Source of the DNA: Pseudomonas sp. 21
GTDB lineage: Bacteria; Pseudomonadota; Gammaproteobacteria; Pseudomonadales; Pseudomonadaceae
Direction: 5' to 3'
Assembly (NCBI RefSeq): GCF_000955805.1
Contig: NZ_JYOA01000002.1
Location: forward strand, 223,390-287,389
Length of the DNA: 64,000 bases
Of the stretch, positions 32,873-41,115 are shown piece by piece. The notes below the pieces were generated by a model, which was not told the DNA's origin, did not search any database, and was given only the letters and a program-made list of their open reading frames with translations. Positions within the stretch are counted from its first letter, which is position 1. Each line of letters begins with the position of its first letter. Both the position numbers and the translations under genes were made by a program.

Positions 32873-35800
32873 ATGTCCATGCGTTCTGCTCGTTTGCTGG
32901 TTCTGCTCGCTTCGCTGGTTGTGCTGATCGCCGGAGTCGTTGCGGTGTTGCTGTGGCGGCATCCGGAGTTGCTGGGTGTGCGCGCTGGCAGTGAGGAGCG
33001 GTCCTCGGGGCTGTTCTGGACTGTGATGCTGGGCTCGGTGCTTGTGCTGGTCCTGGGGCTCTATCGATTCCTGGGCCGGAAGTCCGGGCAGTTCGATTAC
33101 CGGGCGAGTAGTGCTGCTGATGTGGAGTCGGCCGCGCAGGTGGCGGCCGATCCGGTCCAGGCCGCTGCCGAAAACGATCTGATTGCCATCCGCAACCATA
33201 TGCCTGTCGCCTATGGCTTTGCCTGGCGTAACAAGGTTCGTCTGCTGTTGGTGGTGGGTGAGCAGACGGAGGTCGATGCCATCGCGCCCGGGCTGTCTGC
33301 CGCTCGCTGGCTGGAAGGCGAGGGCGTGGTGTTGCTGCATGGCGGTAGCCTGCGCGGTTCCTGGCGGGCAGGCGTCGTCGGGCTGCTGGCGCAATTGCGC
33401 CCAAGGCTGCCGCTGGATGGCGTGGTCTGGGCCTTGAGCGAAGGGCAAAGCCCCGATGCACAGGCATTGAACGTGGGCTTGCAGCAATTGCGCGGCTTGG
33501 CGCGGAGCCTGCGCTGGCAGGCGCCCTTGTACCTCTGGCAAGTGCATGGCAGTGAATGGGAGCAGGACGACCGTACGCTGCCCGCGATTGGTTGCCTGCT
33601 TCCGCCCAAGGCCTCGGCGGGGTGGGTCGAGGAGTCTCTGCGCAAGCTGCTGTCACCGCTGCGCGAACAGGGGCTGGTGCGGTTGAACTCGTCCGCCAGG
33701 CATGACTTCCAGCTGCGCCTCTCCCGCAACCTCGGGCAGGAAGGTATTGCCCGCTGGAGCAGGCTGCTGGATCGGCTCAAGCCTGATTTTGCCCGAGGCG
33801 TACCGCTGCGCGGGCTGCTGTTCGGCCTGCCACTGCCGCCTGTCCGCGAAGGGCGAGTCGCCAACGCCTGGTGGCCGGCTCCCGTCTGGACGGCTATCCG
33901 CGATGATCGCCAGGCTCGCGGCAGCACCTCCGGCTGGACCTGGCTGCGCGGTTTGCAGATGGCAACGCTCGCTTGCCTTGGCTTATGCGTACTGGCGTTG
34001 CTGCTGTCGTTTTCCAGCAACCGCAGCCAGATCGCCTCGGTCGAAGTAGCGCTGGCAACGGCGAATGCGCCTGGCGATCTCGAAGCCCGGCTGGCCGCCC
34101 TCGATCAACTGACCCACACCCTGACGAAGCTGGAGCTTCACCAGAAGCAAGGGGCGCCCTGGTACCAGCGGTTCGGCCTGGGCCAGAACGATGCCTTGCT
34201 GGCAGCAGCCTGGCCGCGCTTTGCCCAGGTTAATAACGAGTTGATGCGCGACGTGGCGGCACGCAGCCTGGAGCAGAGCCTGAACGGGCTGGTGAACCTG
34301 CCGCCGGACAGCCTCGAGCTGAGCGCCAACGCGGCCAGCGCGCGCGACCAGCTCAAGGCCTACCTGATGATGGCGCAGCCGGACAAGGCCGACGCAGACT
34401 TCCTGGCACGCGAGCTGAGTGCGGCCAATGCCACCCGCGATGGCATTGCGACCGCCCGCTGGCAGAAGCTGGCGCCGCGTCTCTGGGCGTTCTATGCCCG
34501 ACACCTGCAGGCCCATCCGCAATGGCGTATCCAACCTGATAGCCAGGTCATCGCTCAGGCACGCCAGGTATTGTTGACCCAGCTTGACCAGCCAGCGTTG
34601 GAGCAGGCGTTGTACCAGCGCCTGCTGGACGATGCGAACAGTCAGTACGTTGCCTTGACGCTCGCCAGCCTGGTCGGTGAAACCGAGGTCGCATCGCTCT
34701 TCGCTTCACCGGCCAGTGTGTCCGGAGCGCTGACCCGTCAGGCCTGGGACGGTTACCTGCGCAAGGCCATTGACCAGGTCGCCGAAGCAAGACGTGAAGA
34801 GCTCGATTGGGTGCTTAGCGACCCGCAGCACTCGCTGGCGCCAGAGCTGCAGCCGGAAGCGCTGAAGGCACGGCTGACCGAGCGCTACTTCAGCGATTTC
34901 AGCCAGGCCTGGCTGGCGTTCCTCAACAGTATTCGCTGGCAGAAGGCAACGACCCAGGCTGCAGCCATCGATCAGCTGGGTTTGCTGGCTGATGCGCGTC
35001 GCTCGCCGCTGGTAGCGCTGATGAAGGAGCTGGCCCAGCAGGGCGCCACCGGGGCTAGGACACAAGCCACCAAGTCGGCAGAGGAGCAATCACCCATGGA
35101 GCAGACCTTCGGCCCCTTGTTGGCCATCCAGGGGAAGATGCGCTCGGCGACTGGCAAGCAGGCCAACCTGCAGGCCTATCTCGCTCGCGTGACCCAGGTG
35201 AGGGCACGGCTGCAACGGGTCGAGAGTGCTTCCGATCCGCAAACAGCGGCCCGGACCATGGCGCAAGCCACCTTCCAGGGACTGACCATCGACAACGAGG
35301 ACTATGGCCAGTTGGTCGCGGAGAGTCTCGGTAAACCGCTGGCGGCCTTCGCCCAGAACCTCTTCGTGCTGCCGCTGGGGCAGGCCTGGTCGGGGGTGAT
35401 GCAATCTTCGGCTGGTGATCTGAACCGCCAGTGGCAGCAAGCGATAGTCGCCCGATGGCAGCGCGATTTCGCCGGACGCTATCCCTTCGTGGCCGATGGT
35501 GCCGACGCGCCGCTGCCCTTGCTGGGGCAGATGATCTGGCCGGGCACTGGTCGTATCGACCAGTTCATCAAGTCACGACTGGGTGGCGTGCTGCAAAAGC
35601 AAGGCAAGCGCTGGGTTCCCATTGGCGGAGAAAGCCAGGGGCTGCAAGTCACCCCGGCGTTCCTGAAAGCGGTCAATCAGTTGAGCGAATTGGCCGATGC
35701 GCTCTACTCGGATGGCGCCATGCGGATGTCCTTTGAACTCAAGGCCAAGCCGGTGCGCGATGTGGTGAGCACCACGCTGATAATCGACGGCGAGCGGCTG

Positions 35801-36154
35801 GAGTATTTCAATCAGATGGAAAGCTGGAAATCCTTCGTCTGGCCCAGTCCCAACGATCACCCTGGCGTGCTGCTGATGTGGAAGAGCGTCAGGGCCGGCG
35901 ACCGGTTGTACGGCGACTACCAGGGCCGCTGGGCGTTGCTTCGCCTGCTGGAGCAGGCACGGGTAACGCCGCTGGAGAGCGGTGGGTCGACCTTCCAGGT
36001 CGTGCTGACGGCGCCGGACGGCATCCCACTGACCTGGGAGATGCGCACCCAGGGCCGCGGGCCGTGGGTGATGCTCGGGCTGCGGGACTTCAAGTTGCCG
36101 CAGGAGGTTTTCCTGGGCGCGCCGGTGATCCGTGCAGGCTATGCAACACAGTAG
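32873..36154 (+). CDS. Orphan TssM/IcmF-like protein
   Basis: A 1093-residue protein laid out like TssM: two N-terminal helices (LLVLLASLVVLIAGVVAVLL and VMLGSVLVLVLGLYRFLG), a cytoplasmic domain, a third helix at about 362-380 (ATLACLGLCVLALLLSF) and a large periplasmic part with IcmF-related and C-terminal TssM-type regions (PGTGRIDQFIKSRLGGVL, WALLRLLEQARVTPLESGGS). The P-loop position reads LLLVVGEQTEVDA, without GxxxxGKT. It is one of two TssM-like genes in the window; this one belongs to the vgrG/PAAR island, with no tssJ, tssK or tssL beside it. Confidence 0.8.
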   Translation: MSMRSARLLVLLASLVVLIAGVVAVLLWRHPELLGVRAGSEERSSGLFWTVMLGSVLVLVLGLYRFLGRKSGQFDYRASSAADVESAAQVAADPVQAAAENDLIAIRNHMPVAYGFAWRNKVRLLLVVGEQTEVDAIAPGLSAARWLEGEGVVLLHGGSLRGSWRAGVVGLLAQLRPRLPLDGVVWALSEGQSPDAQALNVGLQQLRGLARSLRWQAPLYLWQVHGSEWEQDDRTLPAIGCLLPPKASAGWVEESLRKLLSPLREQGLVRLNSSARHDFQLRLSRNLGQEGIARWSRLLDRLKPDFARGVPLRGLLFGLPLPPVREGRVANAWWPAPVWTAIRDDRQARGSTSGWTWLRGLQMATLACLGLCVLALLLSFSSNRSQIASVEVALATANAPGDLEARLAALDQLTHTLTKLELHQKQGAPWYQRFGLGQNDALLAAAWPRFAQVNNELMRDVAARSLEQSLNGLVNLPPDSLELSANAASARDQLKAYLMMAQPDKADADFLARELSAANATRDGIATARWQKLAPRLWAFYARHLQAHPQWRIQPDSQVIAQARQVLLTQLDQPALEQALYQRLLDDANSQYVALTLASLVGETEVASLFASPASVSGALTRQAWDGYLRKAIDQVAEARREELDWVLSDPQHSLAPELQPEALKARLTERYFSDFSQAWLAFLNSIRWQKATTQAAAIDQLGLLADARRSPLVALMKELAQQGATGARTQATKSAEEQSPMEQTFGPLLAIQGKMRSATGKQANLQAYLARVTQVRARLQRVESASDPQTAARTMAQATFQGLTIDNEDYGQLVAESLGKPLAAFAQNLFVLPLGQAWSGVMQSSAGDLNRQWQQAIVARWQRDFAGRYPFVADGADAPLPLLGQMIWPGTGRIDQFIKSRLGGVLQKQGKRWVPIGGESQGLQVTPAFLKAVNQLSELADALYSDGAMRMSFELKAKPVRDVVSTTLIIDGERLEYFNQMESWKSFVWPSPNDHPGVLLMWKSVRAGDRLYGDYQGRWALLRLLEQARVTPLESGGSTFQVVLTAPDGIPLTWEMRTQGRGPWVMLGLRDFKLPQEVFLGAPVIRAGYATQ

Positions 36155-36222
36155 GTCTCGGCTCGCACCTCCGGGGGCGAGTCGCTCGCTGGGTGGCGTG
36201 TAATATTCTGTTACGCCTGCTC

Positions 36223-36249
36223 TTGGCGGGCCTGCGAACGCGTTATGAT
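36223..36249 (+). promoter_or_regulatory. Possible promoter of the AraC gene
   Basis: TTGGCG and TATGAT are separated by 15 bp, 63 bp before the AraC start; the spacing is short, so confidence is low. Just upstream GTAATATTCTGTTAC has GTAA/TTAC arms and might be a regulator site. Confidence 0.3.
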
Positions 36250-36312
36250 GCGGCCATCGTGCGCCAGCCACATAACAAGAATCGCCGGCGCCCCCGATCG
36301 AGAGCAGCCTGC

Positions 36313-37353
36313 ATGCCCAGTACAAGCATCGATGCGCAATACGACCTGGCCCAGGTTTCGCCTTTCCTGCTGCAGACGCTGGCCGACGTAGCCGGCGACG
36401 AAGGCGTCAGCGGCGAGCGCCTGTGCCGCGGGCTCGGCTTTACCGCCGAAGAGCTGCAGGACCCGGCCCAGCGCGTCACCTATCGGCAGACGGTCGCGAT
36501 GATCCAGCGCGCGCTCGCGGCACTGCCCGAGCGTGGCCTGGGGCTCTGGGTCGGGCACCGCAACGTGCTGGGCACCCTCGGTCTGCTTGGCCATGTGCTG
36601 TCCCTGTGCAAGAACCTGCGTGATGCCTTCGAGGTGGGCCGCCGCTTCCAGCACACCACCGGCGGCATTGCGGTCTGCAACCTGATCGAGGGGCCGGAGG
36701 AGAGCTACATCGACGTGGAGTGCCGGCTGCCCTTCGCCGATATCCAGGTGTTCGCCGTGGAGGAGTTCTTCGCCAGCCTGCTGGTCTACAACCGCACCCT
36801 GATTGGCCCCCAGTTCCAGCCCCTGCGCTTCGAGTTCACCCACGCCGCGCCCGCCTATGAAGCCGAGTACCGGCGCCTGCTCGGGCCGAACCTGCAGTTC
36901 GGCTGTCTGCACAACCGCGTGGCCATCGCCAGCCACTGGCTGGATGTGCAACTGCCCAGCCACCATCCCGTCGCCCTGCGCCAGGCGCTCAGCCTGCTGG
37001 AGGCGGAGTCTGCCCCGGTGCAGCAGAAAACCGGCCTGCTGGAAACGGTGGAACGCGCCATTGCCCGCGACCTGGCCCACGGCAGCCCGATCGACAAGGT
37101 CGCCAGCGAGCTGAACATGAGCAGCCGGACCCTGCGCCGTCGCCTGAGCGAGCACGGCATCACCTTTGATGCGTTGCAGGATCAGGTGCGCCACGCCCGC
37201 GCCATGAGCCTGCTGAACAACCCGGAAATGCCCATCGAGCGCATCGCCGAGGCGCTTGGCTACAGTGACGTACGCGGCTTCCGCCGCGCCTTCAAGCGCT
37301 GGACCGGGCTGAGCCCGTCTGCCTGTCGTGAGGACGCCGCTCTGGCGCACTGA
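36313..37353 (+). CDS. AraC-family regulator with arabinose_bd-type N-terminal domain
   Basis: A 346-residue protein. The N-terminal ~240 residues match the OruR/ArgR-like 'arabinose_bd' sensor (SPFLLQTLADVAGDEGVSGE, FGCLHNRVAIASHWLDVQLP). The C-terminal AraC DNA-binding domain has both helix-turn-helices (VASELNMSSRTLRRRLSEHG and IAEALGYSDVRGFRRAFKRW, then GLSPSACRE). Members often control amino-acid or lipid catabolism. The longer frame overlapping the TssM paralogue is not used. Target unknown. Confidence 0.85.
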   Translation: MPSTSIDAQYDLAQVSPFLLQTLADVAGDEGVSGERLCRGLGFTAEELQDPAQRVTYRQTVAMIQRALAALPERGLGLWVGHRNVLGTLGLLGHVLSLCKNLRDAFEVGRRFQHTTGGIAVCNLIEGPEESYIDVECRLPFADIQVFAVEEFFASLLVYNRTLIGPQFQPLRFEFTHAAPAYEAEYRRLLGPNLQFGCLHNRVAIASHWLDVQLPSHHPVALRQALSLLEAESAPVQQKTGLLETVERAIARDLAHGSPIDKVASELNMSSRTLRRRLSEHGITFDALQDQVRHARAMSLLNNPEMPIERIAEALGYSDVRGFRRAFKRWTGLSPSACREDAALAH

Positions 37354-37443
37354 TGCGCCTTGGGCGATTACATTGATGCGGCACAAGGGCGTTCCTGGCC
37401 TGGGCAGTTAAGGTCGAACTGCCCAAACAACGAGGAGCACAGC

Positions 37444-37896
37444 ATGTACGAGCACGTACTGGCCGCCGTCGATGGCAGCCCCGTTTCGTTCCGAGCCCTG
37501 GCCGAGGGAGCGCGGCTGGTCCGCATGAGTGGCGGTGAGCTGCATGTCATCACCATCGTCGATCGCCCGCTGGGGCACCTGCCTTATTACGCCAAGTACT
37601 ATGACGCCGAGGCGCTGCATGCCGCCGCGCTCAAGGCTGCCGATGACATCCTGAGCAAGGCGCGGGAGGTGGTCGGGGAGTATGCCGTGCCCGCCACTTA
37701 CCAGCGGGTCACGATGGAAACCACCGGCGAGGAAGTCGCTGATCGCATCGAGGCCGAGGCAGATGCCGTCAAGGCCGACGCCATCGTCATGGGTACTCAC
37801 AGCCGCCGTGGTGTGCATCGCCTGATGCTGGGCAGCGTGGCTGAAGGTGTGCTGCAGTCGAGCAAGCGTCCGGTGCTGCTGGTCCGCGATCACTGA
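37444..37896 (+). CDS. Universal stress protein, UspA family
   Basis: A 150-residue single-domain protein: MYEHVLAAVDGSPVSFRALA at the N-terminus and the nucleotide-binding loop MGTHSRRGVHRLMLGSVAEG near the C-terminus. This matches the ATP-binding G-2x-G-9x-G(S/T) class of UspA proteins. ACGAGGAGCACAGC before the ATG gives a good ribosome site. Monocistronic, with gaps on both sides. Confidence 0.9.
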   Translation: MYEHVLAAVDGSPVSFRALAEGARLVRMSGGELHVITIVDRPLGHLPYYAKYYDAEALHAAALKAADDILSKAREVVGEYAVPATYQRVTMETTGEEVADRIEAEADAVKADAIVMGTHSRRGVHRLMLGSVAEGVLQSSKRPVLLVRDH

Positions 37897-38055
37897 GGTT
37901 GCGCAGCCGACTGCGGGACGTGGCATGCGCCCGTCGTCGCGGCCGGGGCTGCCTTTCGTCGAAGAGTGCGGCGAACCCTGCGTCGCCATCGGCAAGCCGG
38001 TGGGAAATCGGCTGTACTGGAGAGTCTCTGTCCTTGTGCTGCAGGAGGTGACGCC

Positions 38056-38307
38056 ATGCCCCGTTCCCTGTTCACTGCTTTGGTCGCGGCGGCCTTCCTC
38101 GTCGCTTCGGTCGGTACCGCCTGGGCCACGGAGCAGGGCAACCAGCGCCGCCAGGCGCGGGATGTGCGCCAGGAAACCCGCCAGGACGCACGCCAGACCA
38201 AGCAGAATTGCCGCGCCGCCGACCAGCAGTACAACGCCCAGTGCCGGCAGGACAAACGCCAGACCAAGCAGCAGGGGCGCGAGACCGCGCGGGATATCAA
38301 GTACTGA
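38056..38307 (+). CDS. Small exported Arg/Gln-rich protein
   Basis: An 83-residue protein. A Sec signal (SLFTALVAAAFLVASVGTAW, cut after ATA or AWA) precedes a very polar helix rich in Arg, Gln and Asp (QARDVRQETRQDARQTKQN). Two Cys (CRAADQQYNAQC) could form a disulfide. AGGAGG-like GCAGGAGGTG is 5-6 nt before the ATG. I do not recognise a function; small periplasmic proteins of this kind are common in Pseudomonas. Confidence 0.7.
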   Translation: MPRSLFTALVAAAFLVASVGTAWATEQGNQRRQARDVRQETRQDARQTKQNCRAADQQYNAQCRQDKRQTKQQGRETARDIKY

Positions 38308-38440
38308 GTGACCCGCGTGGCGCATCACCGGGCAACGGCTACGCTGGGTGAATTCATGCAGCCGCGGCGGCCAGGCCTGCTGGCGCTACCTCGGTTTCCC
38401 GCTACCGGACTGCAAACACCCTGACGCAAGGAGTCGCCCG

Positions 38441-39043
38441 ATGAGTGTGTCCCGTTGGATCTGCCTGTCCCTCTCCGCTGGCTTGCTGATCGGCTGCCAG
38501 AGCCAGAAGAACGATGAGCTGAGTTACCAGTACGACAGCACCGAGTCGGTCGCCAAGGGTGTGCCGGGCGGTGCCATGACCGAGACGGAGGAGATGCAGG
38601 CCAGCGTCAGTGCCATCGACCGGAACAAGCGGACCTTCACCCTCAAGGACGATCACGGCAACAGCCGCACCCTCCAGGCGCCGCCGGAGATGCGCAACTT
38701 CGACCAGCTCAAGGTCGGTGACCGGGTCCGCGCCATCGTCGCGCTGGAGCGCCTCGTCTTCCTGCGCGAGCCGGGCCAGGAGACCGGCAGCGGTGGCGCC
38801 GGGCTGCTGGCGACGGCGCAGCCGGGCAACAAGCCGGGCATGCTCGCGGCCGATACGGTGGAGGTCACCGCCACCGTCAAATCCATGGACACCGCCAAGC
38901 GCACCGCCACCCTGCAGTTCGCCGACGGCAGCCAGCACACGGTCAAGGTCCGTCCCGACGTGGTGATGAAGCCGGAGTACCTTGGTCGCCAGCTGGTGAT
39001 GCGGGTGACCTCCGCCGTCGCCGTCAGCGTCCAGCCACAGTAG
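38441..39043 (+). CDS. Lipoprotein with two beta-barrel-like repeats, function unknown
   Basis: A 200-residue protein with a lipoprotein signal ending LLIGC (Cys19). The mature part has two similar blocks, ASVSAIDRNKRTFTLKDDHG and ATVKSMDTAKRTATLQFADG, each V-x-x-x-D-x-x-x-R-T-x-T-L, suggesting a duplicated small beta-domain. Ribosome site CAAGGAG. The role is unknown; the repeats recall DUF-type periplasmic OB-like folds. Confidence 0.7.
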   Translation: MSVSRWICLSLSAGLLIGCQSQKNDELSYQYDSTESVAKGVPGGAMTETEEMQASVSAIDRNKRTFTLKDDHGNSRTLQAPPEMRNFDQLKVGDRVRAIVALERLVFLREPGQETGSGGAGLLATAQPGNKPGMLAADTVEVTATVKSMDTAKRTATLQFADGSQHTVKVRPDVVMKPEYLGRQLVMRVTSAVAVSVQPQ

Positions 39044-39052
39044 GGCGTCCGT

Positions 39053-39952
39053 TCAAGGCTGGTTCTCCAGCAGCGAAGGCAGGTGGAGCGCGATCTGAGC
39101 GTCCTTGACCACGTCCAGGCGCAGAATGCGCGACGCGCCCAGACCCTCCAGCAACTGGCTCAGCGGCCCGCCATTGCGGGCGAGCCGGACGTTGCTGGGC
39201 AGCAGCCTCTGCGCATAAGCCAGGGTGTTGCTCTGCACCCGCGTCTGGTGCCAGCGTCCATCGACCTGGTGGACCATGGTGGTAGTGCCCAGGCGTGATT
39301 GTGGGGTGGCGATCGCCAGCGCCGGCAGGGGCGCCTGCAGGACGAGGTCGGCTCGACCGTCGGGCCCCTGGATGCTGGCCGACACCTGGCCGCCGATCTT
39401 CACCTCGATGCCGGTGCGCCATTTCGGCAACTGGTAGCCATGCACGCCGCGCACCCGTGCAATCTCGGTGGAGACCGGCAGGGCCAGCACGTGGGCGACG
39501 AAGTCGCGGCGGCGCATGGCGTCGAGCAACTCCAGGGCATGGCTGCCCCTGGCGCCCGGACGGCGGATGACGATGGCGACCGAGACTTCATCGTAAGGGT
39601 CGTTGTCGCACACCGAGTAGGAGAAGAAGGTCAACGCCACCAATCCCTGGCCGGGCAGGGCGCGCAGCGGTTCCAGCGGCGCCGGCAGCGTGGCGCGCAG
39701 GCGGTCGATGGGTGCCAGGAACAGTAACTGGATGCTGCTGGTGCGGTAGTAGAAGTTCGGCGCCCAGGTCGGCCCGACTCGCGAGGTGACCATCTGCTTG
39801 GGAATGCGCCGGAAGTAGTCGATGTTGCCGGCGGCGGGGTCCTTCGCCACTTCGTTCAGGTCCGGATTCATGCGGTAGCGGTCGTAATAGCCGCCCTCGA
39901 TCACTTCAACGCTCTGGGTGCCGAACTCGACTTCCTTGAATCGCGCCTTCAT
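39053..39952 (-). CDS. Acetoacetate decarboxylase-like protein
   Basis: A 299-residue protein in the ADC (PF06314-like) fold. GVHGYQLPKWRTGIEV corresponds to the region around the Schiff-base lysine in true decarboxylases, and FFSYSVCDNDPYDEVSVAIV to the core barrel. Whether it decarboxylates acetoacetate is uncertain, since ADC-like proteins act in diverse pathways. A perfect palindrome lies 78-93 bp upstream of its start. Convergent with the lipoprotein gene. Confidence 0.7.
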   Translation of the reverse strand: MKARFKEVEFGTQSVEVIEGGYYDRYRMNPDLNEVAKDPAAGNIDYFRRIPKQMVTSRVGPTWAPNFYYRTSSIQLLFLAPIDRLRATLPAPLEPLRALPGQGLVALTFFSYSVCDNDPYDEVSVAIVIRRPGARGSHALELLDAMRRRDFVAHVLALPVSTEIARVRGVHGYQLPKWRTGIEVKIGGQVSASIQGPDGRADLVLQAPLPALAIATPQSRLGTTTMVHQVDGRWHQTRVQSNTLAYAQRLLPSNVRLARNGGPLSQLLEGLGASRILRLDVVKDAQIALHLPSLLENQP

Positions 39953-40029
39953 CTGCTTGACCTTCTGCTTGACCTTGGTGGGAGCCGCACGGCGTTTCGA
40001 GTCGGGCGGCAGATGGGCTCACCCTAAGT

Positions 40030-40045
40030 TTAAAGTTAACTTTAA
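40030..40045. promoter_or_regulatory. Perfect 16-bp palindrome TTAAAGTTAACTTTAA
   Basis: An exact inverted repeat between the divergent ADC-like gene and the DUF4280 PAAR-like gene. Read leftward it directly follows TTGACA (40046-40051 region), so a repressor bound here would cover the spacer of a leftward promoter for the ADC-like gene. It is the kind of site bound by TetR- or MarR-family dimers; the regulator is unknown. Confidence 0.55.
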
Positions 40046-40157
40046 TGTCAAGCGGGTTTCTGCCGGTCGGCGGCGGCCTTCGCTGCGGGCGCAATGGCGC
40101 GAAGCTGGCTACGCTTGAGCAGGTTTTGCCAAGGCAGGCATCAGGCGAGGTGATTTC

Positions 40158-40553
40158 ATGGGCTGTCCCCAGGTCTGCAGCGGCGCGACGCTGCAATGCA
40201 GTTTCGGTGTCGCACCGTCGGTGCTCAACGTGCTGCCGGTCAATCGCACCCTCACCGGCGGCATGCCGGCAGCCAACCTGCAGGATCACATACCCCTGCT
40301 GAACATCCTGCCCTTCGGCCTGTGCACCAGCCCTGCCAATCCGACGGTGGCCGCCGCTACTGCAGCCGCCCTCGGCGTACTGACGCCCATGCCCTGCATA
40401 CCGGCCACCGCCGCGCCGTGGATACCCGGCGGACCGCCCACGGTGCTGCTGGGCGGCATGCCGGCGCTGGACGCCAACGGTACGCTGATGTGCACCTGGG
40501 GCGGGGCGATCAAGGTAGTCTTTCCCGGCCAGGTGCAGATGCTGATTCCCTGA
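40158..40553 (+). CDS. PAAR-like protein (DUF4280/DUF4150 type)
   Basis: A 131-residue protein with MGCPQVCSGATLQCSFGVAP, a Pro/Ala-rich middle with CxxCIPAT-like spacing (MPCIPATAAPW) and TLMCTWGGAIKVVFPGQVQM. This is the DUF4280 PAAR-like fold, a spike-tip variant. It lies next to the main T6SS operon but on the opposite strand to vgrG and MORN, so it has its own promoter. Likely tip for the VgrG at 41116. Confidence 0.85.
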   Translation: MGCPQVCSGATLQCSFGVAPSVLNVLPVNRTLTGGMPAANLQDHIPLLNILPFGLCTSPANPTVAAATAAALGVLTPMPCIPATAAPWIPGGPPTVLLGGMPALDANGTLMCTWGGAIKVVFPGQVQMLIP

Positions 40554-40559
40554 GTCCGC

Positions 40560-41105
40560 TCAGGCCTCGCTGGCATCGCCACGGCCGCCCAGCCACCAGC
40601 GCAGCCGCGAGATCGGTTTGCCGTTGTGGTCCAGTGGGCGGCCGTCCTCGGCATAGGCTCGCGGTTGATCCAGCGGCGCACCTTTCGCATAGCGGGCCTC
40701 CTGCGCCACCTGACCGTTGCCGTGGAAGCGGCGGAACGGACCTTCCTGCACCCCCTCGCGGTAGAAGGCCTGCTCGGCAAGCGTGCCATCGGCGAGATAG
40801 CTGCAGGCCTCGCCATGCATCAGGCCGTCACGGTAACCCACCTTGCGCTGCAGCCAGCCTTCGGCCGCGAAGTAACGCGCCTCGCCCTGCAGGCGTCCGC
40901 GCACGTAGGGCAACTGCGCACTGACCTGGCCGTTGGGGTGGTAGAGCGTGCTGGTGCCGTGCAGTTCGCCGTCGCGGTAGTCCAGGCTGGCCTGCGGGCG
41001 GCCGCGCTCGCTGATGCGCAGCGGGCCTTCCAGCGCGCCGTCCTGCAGGCGGCCCTGCAGGGTGCTGTCGCCGCGCTTGAGGTCGAGGGTTCTGCTGTTG
41101 GCCAT
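40560..41105 (-). CDS. MORN-repeat protein (YwqK-like)
   Basis: A 181-residue cytoplasmic protein made of about six MORN-type repeats, for example LDYRDGELHGTSTLYHPNGQ, GYRDGLMHGEACSYLADGT and FYREGVQEGPFRRFHGNGQV. It lies 10 bp after vgrG and ends the leftward T6SS operon. MORN/YwqK-type proteins are often found beside vgrG or PAAR genes and are sometimes annotated as antitoxins; a role as adaptor, chaperone or immunity factor is possible but unproven. No signal peptide. Confidence 0.75.
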   Translation of the reverse strand: MANSRTLDLKRGDSTLQGRLQDGALEGPLRISERGRPQASLDYRDGELHGTSTLYHPNGQVSAQLPYVRGRLQGEARYFAAEGWLQRKVGYRDGLMHGEACSYLADGTLAEQAFYREGVQEGPFRRFHGNGQVAQEARYAKGAPLDQPRAYAEDGRPLDHNGKPISRLRWWLGGRGDASEA

Positions 41106-41115
41106 GTTGTCGTCC

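Noticed and set aside
32780..36154. A longer start for the TssM paralogue at 32780
   Set aside because: The added 31 residues are Arg/Ser-rich and overlap the preceding gene; the ATG at 32873 directly precedes the first membrane helix.
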